Shown here piece by piece: positions 12,901 to 23,790 of a DNA stretch of 64,000 nt; position 1 is the first letter of the stretch, and each line of letters starts with the position of its first letter. The notes beneath the pieces were generated by a model, which saw only the letters and a list, made by a program, of their open reading frames with translations, had not been told where the DNA came from and made no database searches. The translations under genes were made by a program, and so were the position numbers. This DNA comes from Purshia tridentata (Eukaryota > Streptophyta > Magnoliopsida > Rosales > Rosaceae), in NCBI GenBank assembly GCA_003254885.1, contig QANT01006358.1, positions 62,001 to 126,000 on the forward strand. The letters are read 5' to 3'.

Positions 12901-14911
12901 CATCGCGATCAGTGGCAAACACTGAGGCCCAGAGAGCTTTGATTGCTCACTGGCAAGGGATTGTCAAGAGCCTTGGAAACTTCTTAAATACTTTAAAAGC
13001 AAATCATGTTAGTACTCTTTTTCCCCCTTCTTTTAAGTTACTCACGTAATATGATAATGATTAGTCTTTCTTCTCAGCATAGCTTGTGACTATTACTTCT
13101 GAACATATCTATCTTTGCTGACTGTTCCCTTTGTGGGTTAAGTAAACTGCAAAAGGAGTTTATTGCTACTATTGATGCAGATTCATACTTAATTGATTTT
13201 TCTGAATTTCATTTCAAGGGTGCAGTTTCTGTGAAATTTTTTGCCAAGGATCTCTCAATCTCTCTCTCTCTCTCACACCCACATATTTTTTCCATTCTAC
13301 AGGTACCTCCATTTTTAGTTCGTAAGGTGTTCACACAGATATTCTCCTTCATCAATGTTCAGCTATTCAACAGGTATTAAGTCTATGCTCATATTTGAGG
13401 TTGCTTGTTTGTATACTGTTCATTATAAATTCTTTTTAATGTCTTCCATATGTTTTCTTTTTTCTGCAGCCTTCTATTAAGACGAGAGTGCTGTTCGTTT
13501 AGTAATGGTGAATATGTTAAAGCTGGATTGGCTGAACTGGAGCATTGGTGCTATAAGGCAACAGATGAGGTACGTTGAATTTAGTTCCTCCTTGTGCTAT
13601 TTTGTGATGCACTTGCTAAATAAAATAGAATGCAGTATGCAGGTTCAGCTTGGGATGAACTCAAGCATATTAGGCAGGCCATTGGATTCCTGGTATCTTT
13701 CATATTTTCGTTATATTCCATTTCTACTGCTAGTAATTCCTTGTTATAATGGTGAAAATAAAAAAATGGTGAAGTTGTCCTGAAATTAAATTTATGTTTT
13801 CTGTTCAGGTCATACATCAAAAACCAAAAAAGACGCTTGATGAAATAAGTCATGACCTGTGCCCGGTAAGTGATGTGTATCAGTGTATGTAAGGATAAAA
13901 TAAACATATTTAATTCCATTAACCTCTTCCTCAAATCTCAACTGACAACTTTAACAGGTTCTGAGTATACAGCAGCTCTATCGTATCAGTACAATGTACT
14001 GGGATGACAAATATGGCACACATAGTGTGTCCTCAGATGTAAGTTTTTATGGATGCCATAACTCAACTAGGTTCGCTCCATCTTCGTCACATAGCAGTAA
14101 AATAAATTACAATATAACGACAAACATGTATCTACAAACTTACTTGCACATATATTTTCTTTTCTATGTGTCCATCTAGGTTATATCCAATATGAGAGTG
14201 TTGATGACAGAAGATTCCAACAATGCCGTCAGTAATTCTTTCCTGTTGGATGATGATTCCAGGTTATGACAACATTTAACCATGTCATCACAACGATTAT
14301 CAGCCTTTCTCTTATTCTGTTTCATTTCTTTTTCCTCTTTTGTTACTTCATTTGAAGTTGCATTTCATAAGTAACTGATTGAAACATTTCCTGGAGAGGA
14401 TAAGAAAAGAAAGTTTTTGGTAACAATTACATCATAATTGTGTTGAAGCTGGCCAAATATGCATCCCTTTGGTTCTGCTACATAGTTGGAATCCATGATA
14501 TGAATGAGTGTTATAAATCAGATGTTGATCCACATGACTGATAAAATCAAGACGTTGATACATTTTACTAGTGGATTCATATTCTATCATCAAACTGATA
14601 TTCAAGTTTTTCTAGGATTTTGGTCCATTTTAAATTTACTATGATAAAATAAGACTGTTAATTATCATGCATGCATAGTTTGGTACTTTGGTCGGGGATT
14701 TTATGATTGCTAAACATCTTTCATACCTAATATTTATCTCCTGACCATTCAACTGAAACTGACCCTTGGACCCCATTTTTGCTGCAGCATTCCATTTTCA
14801 GTCGATGACTTATCAAAGTCAATGGAACAAATAGACATCTCCGACATTGAACCACCACCGCTCATTCGTGAGAACTCAGGCTTTAGTTTCTTGTTGCCAC
14901 GTGCAGATTGA
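3054..14911 (+). CDS. XI-1: Myosin XI heavy chain, XI-1/MYA1-like
   Basis: Actin-based motor that moves ER, Golgi and vesicles and drives cytoplasmic streaming. I traced 38 coding exons: 3054-3056, 3652-3780, 3955-4098, 4217-4362, 4451-4607, 4734-4792, 5004-5163, 5265-5414, 5603-5739, 5833-5979, 6123-6224, 6408-6465, 6602-6703, 7486-7523, 7775-7901, 7988-8158, 8299-8430, 8523-8632, 8730-8790, 9075-9252, 9433-9638, 9780-9899, 10259-10357, 10631-10852, 11351-11490, 11609-11720, 11798-11845, 11955-12206, 12311-12466, 12551-12757, 12864-13007, 13303-13373, 13470-13569, 13636-13692, 13809-13865, 13958-14038, 14180-14262, 14788-14911. All phases close: 1,529 residues with no internal stop. Visible parts are an SH3-like N-terminus, P-loop GESGAGKT (157-164), switch I NNNSSR (209-214), switch II DIYGFE (434-439), IQ region about 733-870, coiled coil about 880-1095, and a dilute-type globular tail. 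The end (PPPLIRENS...FLLPRAD) resembles Arabidopsis MYA1 more than MYA2. The start is the least certain part: ATG abuts a donor-like GTATGA, and the next exon opens [13 protein letters not shown]. Confidence 0.93.
5435..5616 (+). repeat. Tandem duplication over a myosin 3' splice site
   Basis: Copy 1 is 5435-5516 and copy 2 is 5517-5616. Both contain the same upstream sequence, a (CT)n tract, CAG and the first bases of exon 9. They differ by one substitution and by 18 bases of CT run. Copy 2 holds the exon that keeps the frame; use of the copy 1 acceptor at 5502 would add 100 bases and shift the frame. Confidence 0.95.
9912..9951 (+). repeat. (CT)n-(TA)n microsatellite in a myosin intron
   Basis: About 26 bases of CT followed by a TA run, starting a dozen bases inside the intron after the exon ending at 9899. 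Confidence 0.95.
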
Positions 14912-16797
14912 ATTCTTTGTTGCAGATGGCATGTCTCTGTTTACTGTCAAGTGGTAGATTCACATGCTACCTCTTTCATTCATGGATATTAATATTATGG
15001 GGTTGTATATTGTTCATCATTATTTGTCCCAGAAATTTTTTCTTTGGAACTAAATTAGATACATAATTAATTGCATCAAACGGGGATGCTAATATTGCTC
15101 CCCTCCAGTGTAGTTGAGCATTCTATCTTGTGTAGTACAAGTAGCTGATTTAGTTGAAGGGAGAAGAAACTAAAGGCGTAGAGCTTTTTTTCAGGAAATG
15201 TGCAATATATATGGCTCTCAAATTTAGTTCTCAGCTTCAGAGATTGTTTTATTAATTTCCATACCAAGTTATTGGGGAGTACTGGCCAATTAAATTTACA
15301 AATTTTTCAACCAACTTGTTTGCTTAGCATCTGTCTCCTCTTTTTGTCAGAAATAAGAAAACTGGTGTTAGAAGCTTCCACTCAGTATGCAGAATTGCAG
15401 ATCAATAACATAACATAATAAGTTAAATGTGTGCATGCAAAGGGTTTAAATTTCTTCGTTTAATTGAAATTTCATTGTTCTTCGTATATTAATTAAGCTA
15501 GTCATAGTCATACCACATGATTTTTAATTTTGTTGAACTTTATCCTAGACTGGGATCTTTCAAGTTTGAACTGGGTAGATAAATTTCCTAAGAATAGTAC
15601 AACTATGTGGCTGGTTAATGTGTGGGAGAGAGAGGGGGGGGATAGAGTTGCAAGATTATTGCAAATGGGGTCGACAAAGCAATTCCTTTTAATCAAAACG
15701 CAAGCTTTACTGAAACGAAAGTTACGAAACGGAGGACTGGAGCAGTTAGAAAATTATTTTTGGGTTTAAAAGAACAAAACCAAAATAGTTAAATTATTTT
15801 TGGGTTTAAAAATAAAGCAATATAAATAATTAACATAAAATATTGTCCTGAACTGCACACAAGTTTTGATTTTGCAGATCAATCCAATTGGACTAAATGT
15901 TAAATTCAGAGAATTTGCAAAGTCATTACTGCCCTTCACTTTTTCACTAGATAAAAAAATGAGTAAGGGCAAATATGGACTGGTGATAGTTTGTTACGCT
16001 CAAAATCAGTCATTTTTACGAGATCTTGCAAGTTTATAGTTTGTGTAGTGTTTGTTTACATTGATTTTCGTTTGCTTGTCATGTCTGTAATTAACATGTT
16101 AATAACAAAGACATCAAACAAGACCTCATTTTTTCAGTTCCCACGTGTAGATTTGATACCTAAATCGTGCGAGAAAGGCGTCTGAAAGCGATGGCACTTT
16201 TCGCAAAACCCTAGCATATGCCCATTCACAGAGAAAAGCGCGTGGGATGCGTGGGTCTTCTTCTTCACTCTTTATCCTCCGGCTGTCTCTGTCAAAATCC
16301 CAGACTCAGCATGTCCACAGCTACGGTGAAGCACTACAGCCATGGATGATAAATTTCAGAGCTTCAAGTTAAGTTTTTCATCATCGGCTTCTTTTATATG
16401 CGTGTATGTTTTGGTTTCTGTCACTATTTAATTTACATATATAAAAATATAGAAAAACTCCATTCGGGTTTTTGTGATATACAATGAAATTGCCTCATGC
16501 CAACTCCCAACTGTATGTATGGTGGTGTGTATGTTTAATTCAATAAAAAAAATCTGAAACTTTAACTTTCACAGTTCCACTTAATCAGATATTGAGATTC
16601 TTAAATGCAAACTAATAACTAGTAATATTAGGCTGCAAATAGGTGCATCTGATATATGAAACTGCTAGTGCTATGGCTGCAAAGTATCTCAATCTCGACT
16701 CTTACCTCATTCTATGAACCTCAGTGTAAGGTTATTTTCCTTCTCTTCACTTTTCTGCATTTTTAAAATCTGGGTTTTTCTTATCAAATAAGTAATC

Positions 16798-16840
16798 ACT
16801 TGTTGTTTAGTGGCCAACAAAAAAAAAAAAAACTTGTTGT
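16798..16840. repeat. Retroposition-like insertion scar
   Basis: A 25-base insert ending in an A run, bounded by 9-bp direct repeats (ACTTGTTGT) at 16798-16806 and 16832-16840. Confidence 0.5.
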
Positions 16841-16927
16841 GTCTCTCTTTGCTGCATGCATTGATTGCCTCTTGAAGTACTGCAGGTCCTTGTGGACATA
16901 CCAAGATCAGAAGTGGTGGGCAATATA

Positions 16928-17026
16928 CACCTGCTGATCAACAAGAGTATGCATTGTGAAAAGGTCTAGGAAGGTGCCCACCTGCTGATCAACAAGAGTA
17001 TGCATTGTGAAAAGGTCTAGGAAGGT
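16928..17026. repeat. Tandem duplication, 48 bp identical, period 51
   Basis: Copies at 16928-16975 and 16979-17026 are identical over 48 bases and are joined by a 3-base spacer. Confidence 0.95.
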
Positions 17027-18168
17027 AGTGTAGAATGGTGTGCTAATTAGTTTCTCTTTTCTTGCCACAAAGAAAGGACACATCACTAAAAAATCGAAGT
17101 CCCAGTTTTAGCCGCAAATTGAAGGACACGTATACATCTGTAGTCATGCCACTTTGTTTAGTCCAATTGTTCTCCGTCATCTTTGCATCATGTTATGAAA
17201 TAAAGTCATGGGAAAATGTTTGATTCTCGCTAGGACTTTAAGTAAATCTAGAAGGGGTCATGGTTTGGTGACAAGGCAAGCAACCTAGAGCTTGACTACA
17301 AATATCTTATTGAAAAACAGCTCGACTACAATGTATAGTACAGGCACGTGGTCAAATACAGAAATATTTTGGTCTGGAAGATTGAAGACGACAGTGACTG
17401 TATTATTATCTAAAGTGAATGTTATATTAAATTGTTTTCTCTGCGTGAATTATTTCCTCTATATATTCATTGGTTTAATTTGGTCGTAGCTACATATCAA
17501 TCATTCATTCCTGATAAGAATAAACTAATGACCCAGTTTAATTGGATAGACTTGAATGACACATGTGAATGCCAGTCAGAGTCTTTAATTTCACCATATA
17601 TAATAGTCGACTGTCGACATAAATTTTTTTTTTTTTTTGGGCAAATGATATAAAATTTTATTTTTATTTCGGTAAAAGATATAACAAAATATAGTCTGAG
17701 TTATCAGATCACTCATAAGGGATGGTGCATGCATATGAGTCATATGAGTCATATGACTGTGTGAAAGAGATAGAGAGATAGAGTGTTTGACTAAATGGTA
17801 AAAGACAATGACCTGGCACTCAGGCTTGTGTGTATTGGTGTAATCAATAATACAATACTCTAGCTTTCCATTTTTCCATATTACTAGAACCTCATTTCGT
17901 ACGTGTGACAAGTCAATGTATTTCAAATTCATAAGTAATGCTTTCATCCATTAGCAATCATTATTTAGATTTATATATTATTTTGAAACATAAAGCTGCA
18001 AGTTTCAAATGTGACTGCACAAGTCTTGCAGCCTCTTGGCTTCTAGTCTAAGCCATTTTTTTCCACATTTTGTCTATATCCTTAGCTCCCATCCTGGTTG
18101 CTTCCATTCATTCAAGAATTTTGATGGTTTGATTAATTACCCACATGCAATGAATTCATAACATTGCC

Positions 18169-18178
18169 TATATATAAT
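18169..18178 (+). promoter_or_regulatory. TATA box of the VQ gene
   Basis: TATATATAAT. A TSS about 30 bases downstream would fall near 18200, inside the longest frame (ATG 18192) but ahead of the ATG at 18234. Confidence 0.5.
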
Positions 18179-18233
18179 AAAGGAGTCCTCCATGAAGACA
18201 CAAATATCACCCCTCTCTATTCTATCTAAGCAA

Positions 18234-18641
18234 ATGGAACAACTTAGCAGCCACCGCAGTCGTCACCAAGCTAAGAACCAAAGGCCAATCACCAAAGCTG
18301 AAACACCCATTAAGATTAAGTACATATCCAGCCCTATGATGGTCCAAGCCAACAATGCTTCCGAGTTCAGAGCAATTGTGCAGGAACTCACAGGCCAGAA
18401 TTCTACCATTGACATTCATGAAGAAGGTATAGAAGGTACTCATCATGCAAAATTAACCAACCACCAAGCAAGCTGGGTTCATTCCAACCATGAAGCTTCA
18501 GAAGCATATATGATTACCCAAAATCTGGATGAGCGGATGTGGTTTTCAGAGGACCCTGTTCATGCGTCTGTTTGTGATAAGCTCCTTATTGATGAAGAAA
18601 ACCTTTGGAATGAAGTTTCAGAAAGCTTGTGTGCTTTCTAA
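18234..18641 (+). CDS. VQ-motif protein, sigma factor-binding (SIB) type
   Basis: Small transcriptional cofactor. VQ proteins bind WRKY factors, and the SIB1/SIB2 branch also binds a plastid sigma factor and acts in defence and stress signalling. The diagnostic FxxxVQxLTG core is intact (F-R-A-I-V-Q-E-L-T-G), preceded by the KYISSPMMVQ segment typical of SIB-like members and by a basic, His/Gln-rich N-terminus. The gene has no intron, as is usual for the family. The frame also holds an upstream ATG at 18192 (149 residues). I prefer 18234 (135 residues) because a strong TATA box ends only 13 bases before 18192 and because the later ATG has G at +4. The C-terminal half is acidic and unrecognised. 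Confidence 0.85.
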   Translation: MEQLSSHRSRHQAKNQRPITKAETPIKIKYISSPMMVQANNASEFRAIVQELTGQNSTIDIHEEGIEGTHHAKLTNHQASWVHSNHEASEAYMITQNLDERMWFSEDPVHASVCDKLLIDEENLWNEVSESLCAF

Positions 18642-19092
18642 TCTCCACATATTTTTGTATGCTAGAAGAGATCAATTATCTCACTAATGTGAACTCTCAG
18701 TACTCCTACCATTTTTGCACAGTGTTGTTAGCACACTCTTTTTATATGTTAAATTTTGTTAACAATGCCCCATACATCCCCCAAGAAGAGATCAGGCTGG
18801 CTGACTGATTCATAATGAGTAAAAATTTAAGTGAACATAAAAAGGGAAAGCACGTCAAGAATATAACCTACAAATTTACATGATATACTACCATAACTGC
18901 ATTGTCTCACTGGAAAAACACAAAGTTCAAGGTTTGAGGGTAAACACTCAATATTGTTTACACATAACAGAAAAACAAGTCCTTCAAGCAGCAAGTCTCT
19001 TTTTCTCTCTTTCTTCTGCACCTAATTTCATTTCTCACCTAACTTCCTAAGCTCAGATGCTAACAGACCAGTATGTCCATCATTCTTACCTC
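18642..19092. other. Intergenic between the convergent VQ and GIF1 genes
   Basis: The two genes converge here, so this stretch holds both 3' UTRs. No other feature is seen. Confidence 0.6.
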
Positions 19093-22000
19093 TTAATTCC
19101 CATCATCAGCAGATTTCAAGTAAAGAGTCTCACCCCCATCTCCGCCATGGCCTCCAGAGCTCCCACCTCGCCCATCAGCAGAACCAACACCCCCCATCTC
19201 TTGCTTACTCCCACCGGCCATTCTCCTATGCATGCCTTCTCCAGCTGAACTGCGCCCAAAATCAGCAAATCCTCCAGCCCCAAGCTGCCCGCTGCCTCCA
19301 GCATTGTTTGCCTCGCCCTGGAGCATGTGAAGTCCTGTGCTTCCCCCAGAGGTCATGGCAAGTTGGCTGTGCAGGGCTTGTTGTTGCAGAGCTGAAAATG
19401 GCTGCTGGGAGTACAACATGGAAGAACGTGCAGCCATGAGCGATTGTGGTGACATCTGTTGAGCCTGTTGTTGCTGCATGTAATGCGCTCCTGGTTGCAT
19501 AATGCCTCCGGAAGGGTACTACAGAGCATTTCCAGAACACAATCAGGGAATCTACAATTTGGAACACAGATTTACACAGTGGCACTTAACAGAATCAGTC
19601 AGTGCCTTTCAAGTTACAATTTTGGCCATTCTCGTGTCATAATAAAAGAACACTCTTTATTTTTCTCAGGATAAATCCAAGTAATGGAAAAATCTCTGTT
19701 AATATTCAAGGAATAGAAATTCACTGCATGCTGGAAAGAAGCATAATTTTTTTCAGTCTACAGATGCAGCTAGTGCAAACATTAACTGAGATTTTAACAC
19801 AAAAATAAACTCAAATAGCTAGGCTCAGGTTAGTAGCCCACAGTACATAACAAAACCACAGTGGGCAGTGGATACAGAAGGCCTGGGCTACATACAATTA
19901 CTATTTCAGTCCATGTACAAAAGGTCCTTTAGTAACCACAAAGTTTCCATTTTGGGAATGAGGTTTGTACCTGAGGATGCATGGTAGGAGGTTGGGGTTG
20001 AGAATCAGCAATGGCAGCCAGGTACATCAGATTTCGCTGTAGCCTTGCTTGGTTCCTGAAACAATTGCGAAAGAATTGCTGACCTTTTTGGCAGTTTACA
20101 TAAAACTTTTCAATTTCTAACCATTAAACTTCCAATACAGTCTTCCTTTAACAGGACCTTGGCACATGCTGAGTACACTGCTGAACCCAGAGGCTCAACC
20201 ACTTTAAATTGTAATGAACTTTGTCAAAAGATTGAATGGACACACAAAAGCCAGGAAAATGACAAACTTATATCAGACCTGTCTCATGATAAAAGGAAGA
20301 CAATGGTGCAGCATCAGATGCAACCATGCAGTATCAGTTAGAAAGCTAGTTAAAGAAAAGAAAGAGCTAGCAGATACAAACACATGCTTTCGAAGGAGAG
20401 TAGCATTTCCTACATTCATGCAAGTTACACTAAAAAAGAAAAAGAAAAATTAAGTTCGTAAAGGTCAAGATCCTGAATGCAGAGGGTAGCAGGATAGCTA
20501 AAGGGATAACCCCAGCATGTTTCTAACAAATAGCAAGATATATGAATACAAGATATCCAAAGCAGCAGTCAATTAAATGAAATAAATGCTCACTCTGCAC
20601 ATTCACTCAATTTCCCTGAATTCTGGCTCTCAACAATCTTCAGAATCAATGACTTGTTCTCGTCCAAGTACTGCAGTTATACATAATGAACTCAGGAACA
20701 AATTAAAAAATTTATCAATAGGATAAATATAAAATAATAAAAAGAGAAGTACAATACAAAGAAATGTTCCTAAAGTTTTTTCTAAGAAATGCATAATAAC
20801 TGGGGTGCAACCAGCTCCAAAGCCAATGATCTTGGCCACATCTTTATCAAAACAATAAACCAATTTGTATTCACATAAAACATATGCTCTTCACGCACAT
20901 GGGTGATTATTCATTTGAAAAATCAAGTCAGCAACACCACCACATCAAATTACAAGTATTACTAGTTAGTAGAGTGGAATCAAGTAAATAATGCTGACTA
21001 AATAACATTGGATAATGATGAATTTGAGGCAATGAGGACCAACAGAATCAACCCTATGAAATCAAAGCCACGTCATTTGCATTAATAGTAGCGACAACGG
21101 TGCTACTCAACTTTATGAGGAAGACGACAACAGTGATGTAACTATGGTGGGGATAGTTATGGTGGTACATATAAGGAATTTGGTCTCCAGTTACATTCCA
21201 AAAGACATTTTTCAATCGTTTCTATAAATCTGTATCAATACAAGGAATGGGAATTTTACAATAGACATAAGATCATGGGTTTGAGCTTTTTAGTTAGTAG
21301 AGAAGAGACAACAATCGATCCAAAATAGAAATACAGCACCCACATACTCAAAATTTATTGGTCACTAGTTCCTATTACTTGGCAAACACTTGGGACAAAC
21401 AACAAGAACCGCATATGCTTCTGAGCTGAAAACTGGCATTATTTGATGGATTCACAAAGTCAGAATCAATTATGACACCCAAGCAGACACGTCACACACC
21501 CTTGATTGAAAATGAGGACATGAAATCAGTAAGAAAACTCTAAAGGAACAAAAACCTGTAGCATTCAACTAAGAACATGCCAGAAAAGTCACTTTTAGCT
21601 GATTTTCTTTACTTTTAGAACCAGTCCAGAATTTCCATGAGAGATATTTAAGATCAGTGGCTAGATTTATCAGTTTCCCCTCGTACATCCTTCGAATTGT
21701 TCCATTCACTATTTGAATATGCCTATGTTTCTGTTTCTCAATTTAAATGTCCTGATAGTAATTTGGTATTTTGTGAGAGATTTTTCAGTGCAACTTACAC
21801 TCTTAACAAGATCAGCTCAATAATATTTTTTACACCTAACGAATGCAATATCTAAACAAACTAAACCAAATGCTACCCGCCCTGCAAAAGTAATGAAATC
21901 AACCAGATGCACATAACATAAATGCAATTTGTAACAATATAAAGCCAAATACTTTCTGGTTTAATGGAATGCTATGCTAAGATTGTCATAGGGACTTTTA

Positions 22001-23369
22001 AGGCAACAATCTTTAAATAAAAGTACCAAATATTTTGACAAGGGGAACAGCCATAGTCACGACTTTTCAAATCATTATTGATAAAATAACAACAAAGCAC
22101 CCGTCTTTATGTTAGATTGCAGCCAGAAAGGACACTAAATCAACTCATGATATCTGATGGAAAACAAGTCAAGTGCAAAAGAGGCAATTCATGTGACATC
22201 AAAAAATAAATAATGATGAAATTTATCACTATTTCCACCAGAAATAAAAAGTTATATTAGTATCAAAAACCAAATAAACAACACAACAGTAATTAGTGGA
22301 CGGCCAGAAAGCAATTTCATAAACAGTAAAAGAATAAAGCACCAAAAGTTCTAGTCATTTCTACTTTCAAAGTCATTATGGTTTATAGTGCGTATATAAA
22401 ATAAAACACAAGTTAAAAAGATCACAAACCCAAAAAATAAAAAAGATCACCAAATCATTACAACTAGTAAGAAAACACAAGCAAAAACAAAAAAGATACG
22501 CATATCAGATCTAAAAGAAAAAAAGAGGTCAGACCAAAGCCTAGAATCATTTAAAAAAGGAAAAACCTAACATTTTTAAACCAACAAAAAATAATAAACA
22601 AACATTTGGGCAAGATAAAAAAACATTTGAGGGCATAATGATACACTATTATAAAAGATGGCCATATATCAATTCTCAACACCCATTTAAACTTCATTCA
22701 AGGAATACAACTTTAGAATCGACTTGGTGGAAGGTGAGGAATCAGTAAAAACGCCAGATGCTCAATAAACAACACAAGTATAGTAGCAGAAATGTCCCAT
22801 AGGCAGCACAAAAAGAAACCAGCTTGAGCAGATTATGAAAAACAGTTGAAGCACATAACAACCTATACCAAGGATATAACTAATAAAAGTATAAACAAGA
22901 ATCAAACTACAAATTGCATAAATCCTTTGAAAAGGCAGAGAAAAAATAAAAAGAGAGAGAGAGAGAGAGTAGCCGAGAAAACAGCTTCAGCAAATAATCA
23001 AGAAAAATTTATACAAGTACATACGAACCGCAAAAAAATCTAAAAGAACAACAAAAAATAATCAAATAAGACACCCATTAGGCATTGGTAACCAAAAATC
23101 AATCCTTTGGAGAAAAGGGGTTCACAGTTTTGGTTTTGAGCGAACAGTTATAAAAAGAAAAATAAAAAGGAGAAGGGGATAAGTGGTAAGAGAAGCCAAG
23201 ACCAAAATGGAAGTGCAGAAGCAACCAGAGAAAGTATACAGAGAAAAAAAAGAACCCAGTAAAAGGCAGAGAAGGAGAAGAAGAGGACCTGTTGAATGTG
23301 ATCAGTAGTGACGTTGTTGGGATAATAGGCTGCCATCATGGGCTGCATCTGCATCAGGTGCTGCTGCAT
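19093..23369 (-). CDS. GIF1: GRF-interacting factor 1 (ANGUSTIFOLIA3)
   Basis: Transcriptional coactivator that pairs with growth-regulating factors and recruits SWI/SNF remodelling to drive leaf cell proliferation. Four exons on the minus strand: 23289-23369, 20594-20670, 19971-20055 and 19093-19518. Phases close to 222 residues, against about 210 in Arabidopsis. The N-terminus MQQHLMQMQPMMA leads into the SNH/SS18 domain (YLDENKSLILKIVESQNSG, then ECAENQARLQRNL), then a Gln/Met-rich part with SLMAARSSMLY, and a Gly-rich tail ending GGETLYLKSADDGN, all as in GIF1 rather than GIF2/3. Intron 1 is long (2.6 kb). The leader upstream of 23369 is loaded with CT/GA tracts. No missing residue or frame break is seen. 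Confidence 0.95.
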
Positions 23370-23790
23370 CTCTCACTCTCTTTTATATATATGTAAATCT
23401 CTCTTATTACTCTCTCACACAAACAGAAAGACGCTCTCTTTCTTTCTCTCTCTAACTTTCTCACTCCTAAAGCCTAAACAGAGTTGCAGAGTTGATATAC
23501 CACACTCACTGCAAGAGTGCAAAGAGAGGGAGACAGAGAGACAGAGGTTGATAGATGCCTTTGCCTTTTTTCTCTCTGTTTTCACTCTCTCTTCCTTTAC
23601 ATAAAATGATACCACCACCGCTCAGAGATATAGGGACAGTGAGATGGTGAATGAGTGAGAGCTGGTAGAGTTGGGAACATCTGAAAAAGAGAGCTTTTTT
23701 GGGGTTTTGCTTGGTTTTGGCTTTCTGGGTATGCTCTCTCTCTCTCTCTCTATAAGAATTGGAAGGGGTAACGTGACCTGCTATTAAAAC
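23370..23790 (-). promoter_or_regulatory. GIF1 5' leader and promoter, GA/CT-rich
   Basis: Dense CT/GA microsatellites at about 23430-23460, 23520-23590 and 23733-23751. On the minus strand these read as GA-rich runs, a common feature of plant leaders and of BPC/GAGA-factor sites. TSS not determined. Confidence 0.5.

Larger units (their letters stand above)
14912..18160. other. Intergenic between the myosin and VQ genes
   Basis: It starts with the myosin 3' UTR. The remainder is AT-rich with no defensible gene. It contains a GC-richer patch (16180-16370, with a 43-codon frame 16218-16349), an insertion scar at 16798-16840, and a tandem duplication at 16928-17026. Confidence 0.5.

Noticed and set aside
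17620-17665. Poly-T stretch as another insertion scar
   Set aside because: The flanking ATAAA-like sequences are not a convincing target-site duplication.
17591-17947. 118-codon minus-strand frame
   Set aside because: Low-complexity, AT-driven translation crossing a poly-T run; not a plausible gene.
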